A stretch of DNA of 64,000 nt. Source: JAHJQZ01 sp963676075. Its GTDB lineage: Bacteria; Pseudomonadota; Alphaproteobacteria; Rhizobiales; Devosiaceae. Of this stretch, positions 63,051 through 64,000 are shown one piece after another. A model generated the notes under the pieces. The model ran no database searches, had not been told where the DNA came from, and saw only the letters and a program-made list of their open reading frames with translations. How positions within the stretch are numbered: the stretch's first letter is position 1; each line of letters opens with the position of its first letter. Position numbers and translations under genes: made by a program. Location: NCBI GenBank assembly GCA_963676075.2, contig CAXXNZ010000013.1, positions 186,001 through 250,000 on the forward strand, given 5' to 3'.

Positions 63051-64000
63051 ATGGACTATCGTTTTCTCGGCCGCTCCGGCCTCAAGGTCTCGACGCTGAC
63101 AATAGGAACCATGACCTTCGGCGCCGGTCAGATGCTTGGTGAGACCGATACTGCCGGCGCAAGGCGCCAGCTCGACATGTGCTGGGACAAGGGTGTCAAT
63201 GTCATCGACACGGCCAATATGTATTCCGGCGGCAAGTCCGAGGAGATCATCGGCGACATCCTGACCGCCGACAAATCGCGCGACAAGTGGATCCTGGCCA
63301 GTAAGGTGCGCTTCAAGATGGGCGAAGGGCCGAACGACCAGGGCCTGTCGCGTTACCACATCATCCAGCAGTGCGAACAAAGCCTCAAGCGGATGAAGAC
63401 CGACCACATCGATCTCTACCAGGTTCACCAGTGGGACGGCTCGACCCCGCTCGAAGAGACGATGGAAGCACTCGACACCCTGATCAAGCAGGGCAAGGTG
63501 CGCTATGTCGGCGCTTCGAACTACTCTGCCTGGCACCTGATGAAGGCGCTCTGGGTGGCCGGCGAACACAATTATCAGCCCTTCGTCTCCCAGCAGATCC
63601 ACTACACGCTGTTCTCGCGCGAAGCCGAATACGAGCTGCTGCCCATCTCCAAGGATCAGAACCTCGGCGTGCTTGTTTGGAGCCCGTTGGCGGGCGGCCT
63701 TTTGACCGGCAAGTATACCCGAGACGGCAGCGGCGAAGGGCGTCATGCCATGGGCTGGAAGGAACCGCCGATCTACGACCGCGACAGGCTGTTCGATATC
63801 GTCGACGTCATCGTCGAGGTGGCCAAGGAACAGAGCGTTTCGGGTGCGCAGGTGGCGATCGCCTGGCTGCTGCAACGCCCGACGGTGACCTCGGTCATCA
63901 TTGGCGCCCGCACCGACGAGCAGCTCGCCGACAATCTCGACGCAGCCGATCTTCAGTTGACGCCGGATCAGATCGAACGGCTCGACGCCGTCAGCCGGCC
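63051..64000 (+). CDS. Aldo/keto reductase (partial, runs off the window)
   Basis: At least 316 residues, open to the window end. Start ATG 63051 with GGAGG at 63039-63043. Sequence MDYRFLGRSGLKVSTLTIGTM is typical of the YajO/Tas-like group. Tetrad residues: D in VNVIDTANMY, Y in NMY, K in LASKVR and H in YQVHQWD. Cofactor-binding region VIIGARTDEQL is near the end. Cytosolic NADPH-linked reductase with broad substrates. Only distantly related to the reductase at 1986. Confidence 0.9.
   Translation, partial: MDYRFLGRSGLKVSTLTIGTMTFGAGQMLGETDTAGARRQLDMCWDKGVNVIDTANMYSGGKSEEIIGDILTADKSRDKWILASKVRFKMGEGPNDQGLSRYHIIQQCEQSLKRMKTDHIDLYQVHQWDGSTPLEETMEALDTLIKQGKVRYVGASNYSAWHLMKALWVAGEHNYQPFVSQQIHYTLFSREAEYELLPISKDQNLGVLVWSPLAGGLLTGKYTRDGSGEGRHAMGWKEPPIYDRDRLFDIVDVIVEVAKEQSVSGAQVAIAWLLQRPTVTSVIIGARTDEQLADNLDAADLQLTPDQIERLDAVSR

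Noticed and set aside
62973..63875. A 300-codon minus-strand frame near the window end
   Set aside because: It lies opposite the aldo/keto reductase at 63051, which has a full catalytic tetrad and a good ribosome site.

Overview
The window is a high-GC chromosomal segment of an alphaproteobacterium, almost certainly order Hyphomicrobiales (Rhizobiales). I infer this from gene content and neighbourhoods: aerobic cobaltochelatase subunits CobS and CobT, a BolA/DnaJ divergent pair, a helicase - S4 protein - FdxA - CarD block, an aroB-aroK / xerD / accA neighbourhood, a secA / parvulin / argJ / mutT run and a grxC - nitrilase - DUF1178 run. A Devosia-like lineage is possible, but I cannot fix the genus from sequence alone.

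Region 1 (1-16.9 kb) is an accessory carbohydrate locus. It holds two complete or near-complete CUT1-type sugar ABC transporters (1-3.9 kb on +, 12.5-16.8 kb on -), two enolase-superfamily acid-sugar enzymes with different catalytic residues, a GH3 and a GH43-like glycosidase, an aldo/keto reductase, a beta-lactamase-fold serine hydrolase and a GntR/FadR-type regulator. The glycosidases have no visible signal peptides, so the likely scheme is uptake of an oligosaccharide, cytoplasmic hydrolysis, then oxidation and dehydration of the released sugar or acid. A 15-bp inverted repeat, CTARAT-N3-ATYTAG, lies over or beside the promoters of the GH3 gene and the second transporter, and a weaker copy precedes the regulator gene. 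This looks like a local regulon. The substrate cannot be read from the sequence.

Region 2 (17-31 kb) holds tRNA-Arg(CCT), an orphan phnN plus hexapeptide-transferase pair, a secreted nuclease-like protein and an M48 lipoprotein protease, then the carD / fdxA / S4 / helicase block, a methyltransferase, a DUF3108 protein, rpmB, a queuosine-precursor transporter and a YhfC-type membrane protein. Region 3 (31-42.6 kb) holds an M42 peptidase, a phytase-esterase-like protein, cobT - methyltransferase - cobS, a J-domain protein, bolA and two tandem CNNM/CorC-type proteins. Region 4 (41.5-53 kb) holds aroB, aroK, xerD, accA, an L,D-transpeptidase lipoprotein, an SLC13/TrkA-C transporter, secA and a periplasmic parvulin. 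Region 5 (53-64 kb) holds a TetR/DUF2798 pair with two palindromes between them, argJ, a GNAT protein, mutT, an orphan Flp pilin, a methyltransferase, a ComF-like protein, grxC, a nitrilase, a DUF1178 protein, a GGDEF/EAL protein and the start of a second aldo/keto reductase.

Two features cut across the window. First, a dispersed mosaic intergenic repeat occurs at least seven times, often supplying the TAG stop codon of the neighbouring gene. Second, at least eight single-base indels in short homopolymers break six otherwise well-conserved genes (GH3, serine hydrolase, GntR, helicase, xerD, accA). Because xerD and accA are normally essential or near-essential, most of these are probably sequencing errors. 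I saw no CRISPR array, prophage or complete insertion sequence; there is one decayed IS3-type transposase fragment inside the sugar locus.
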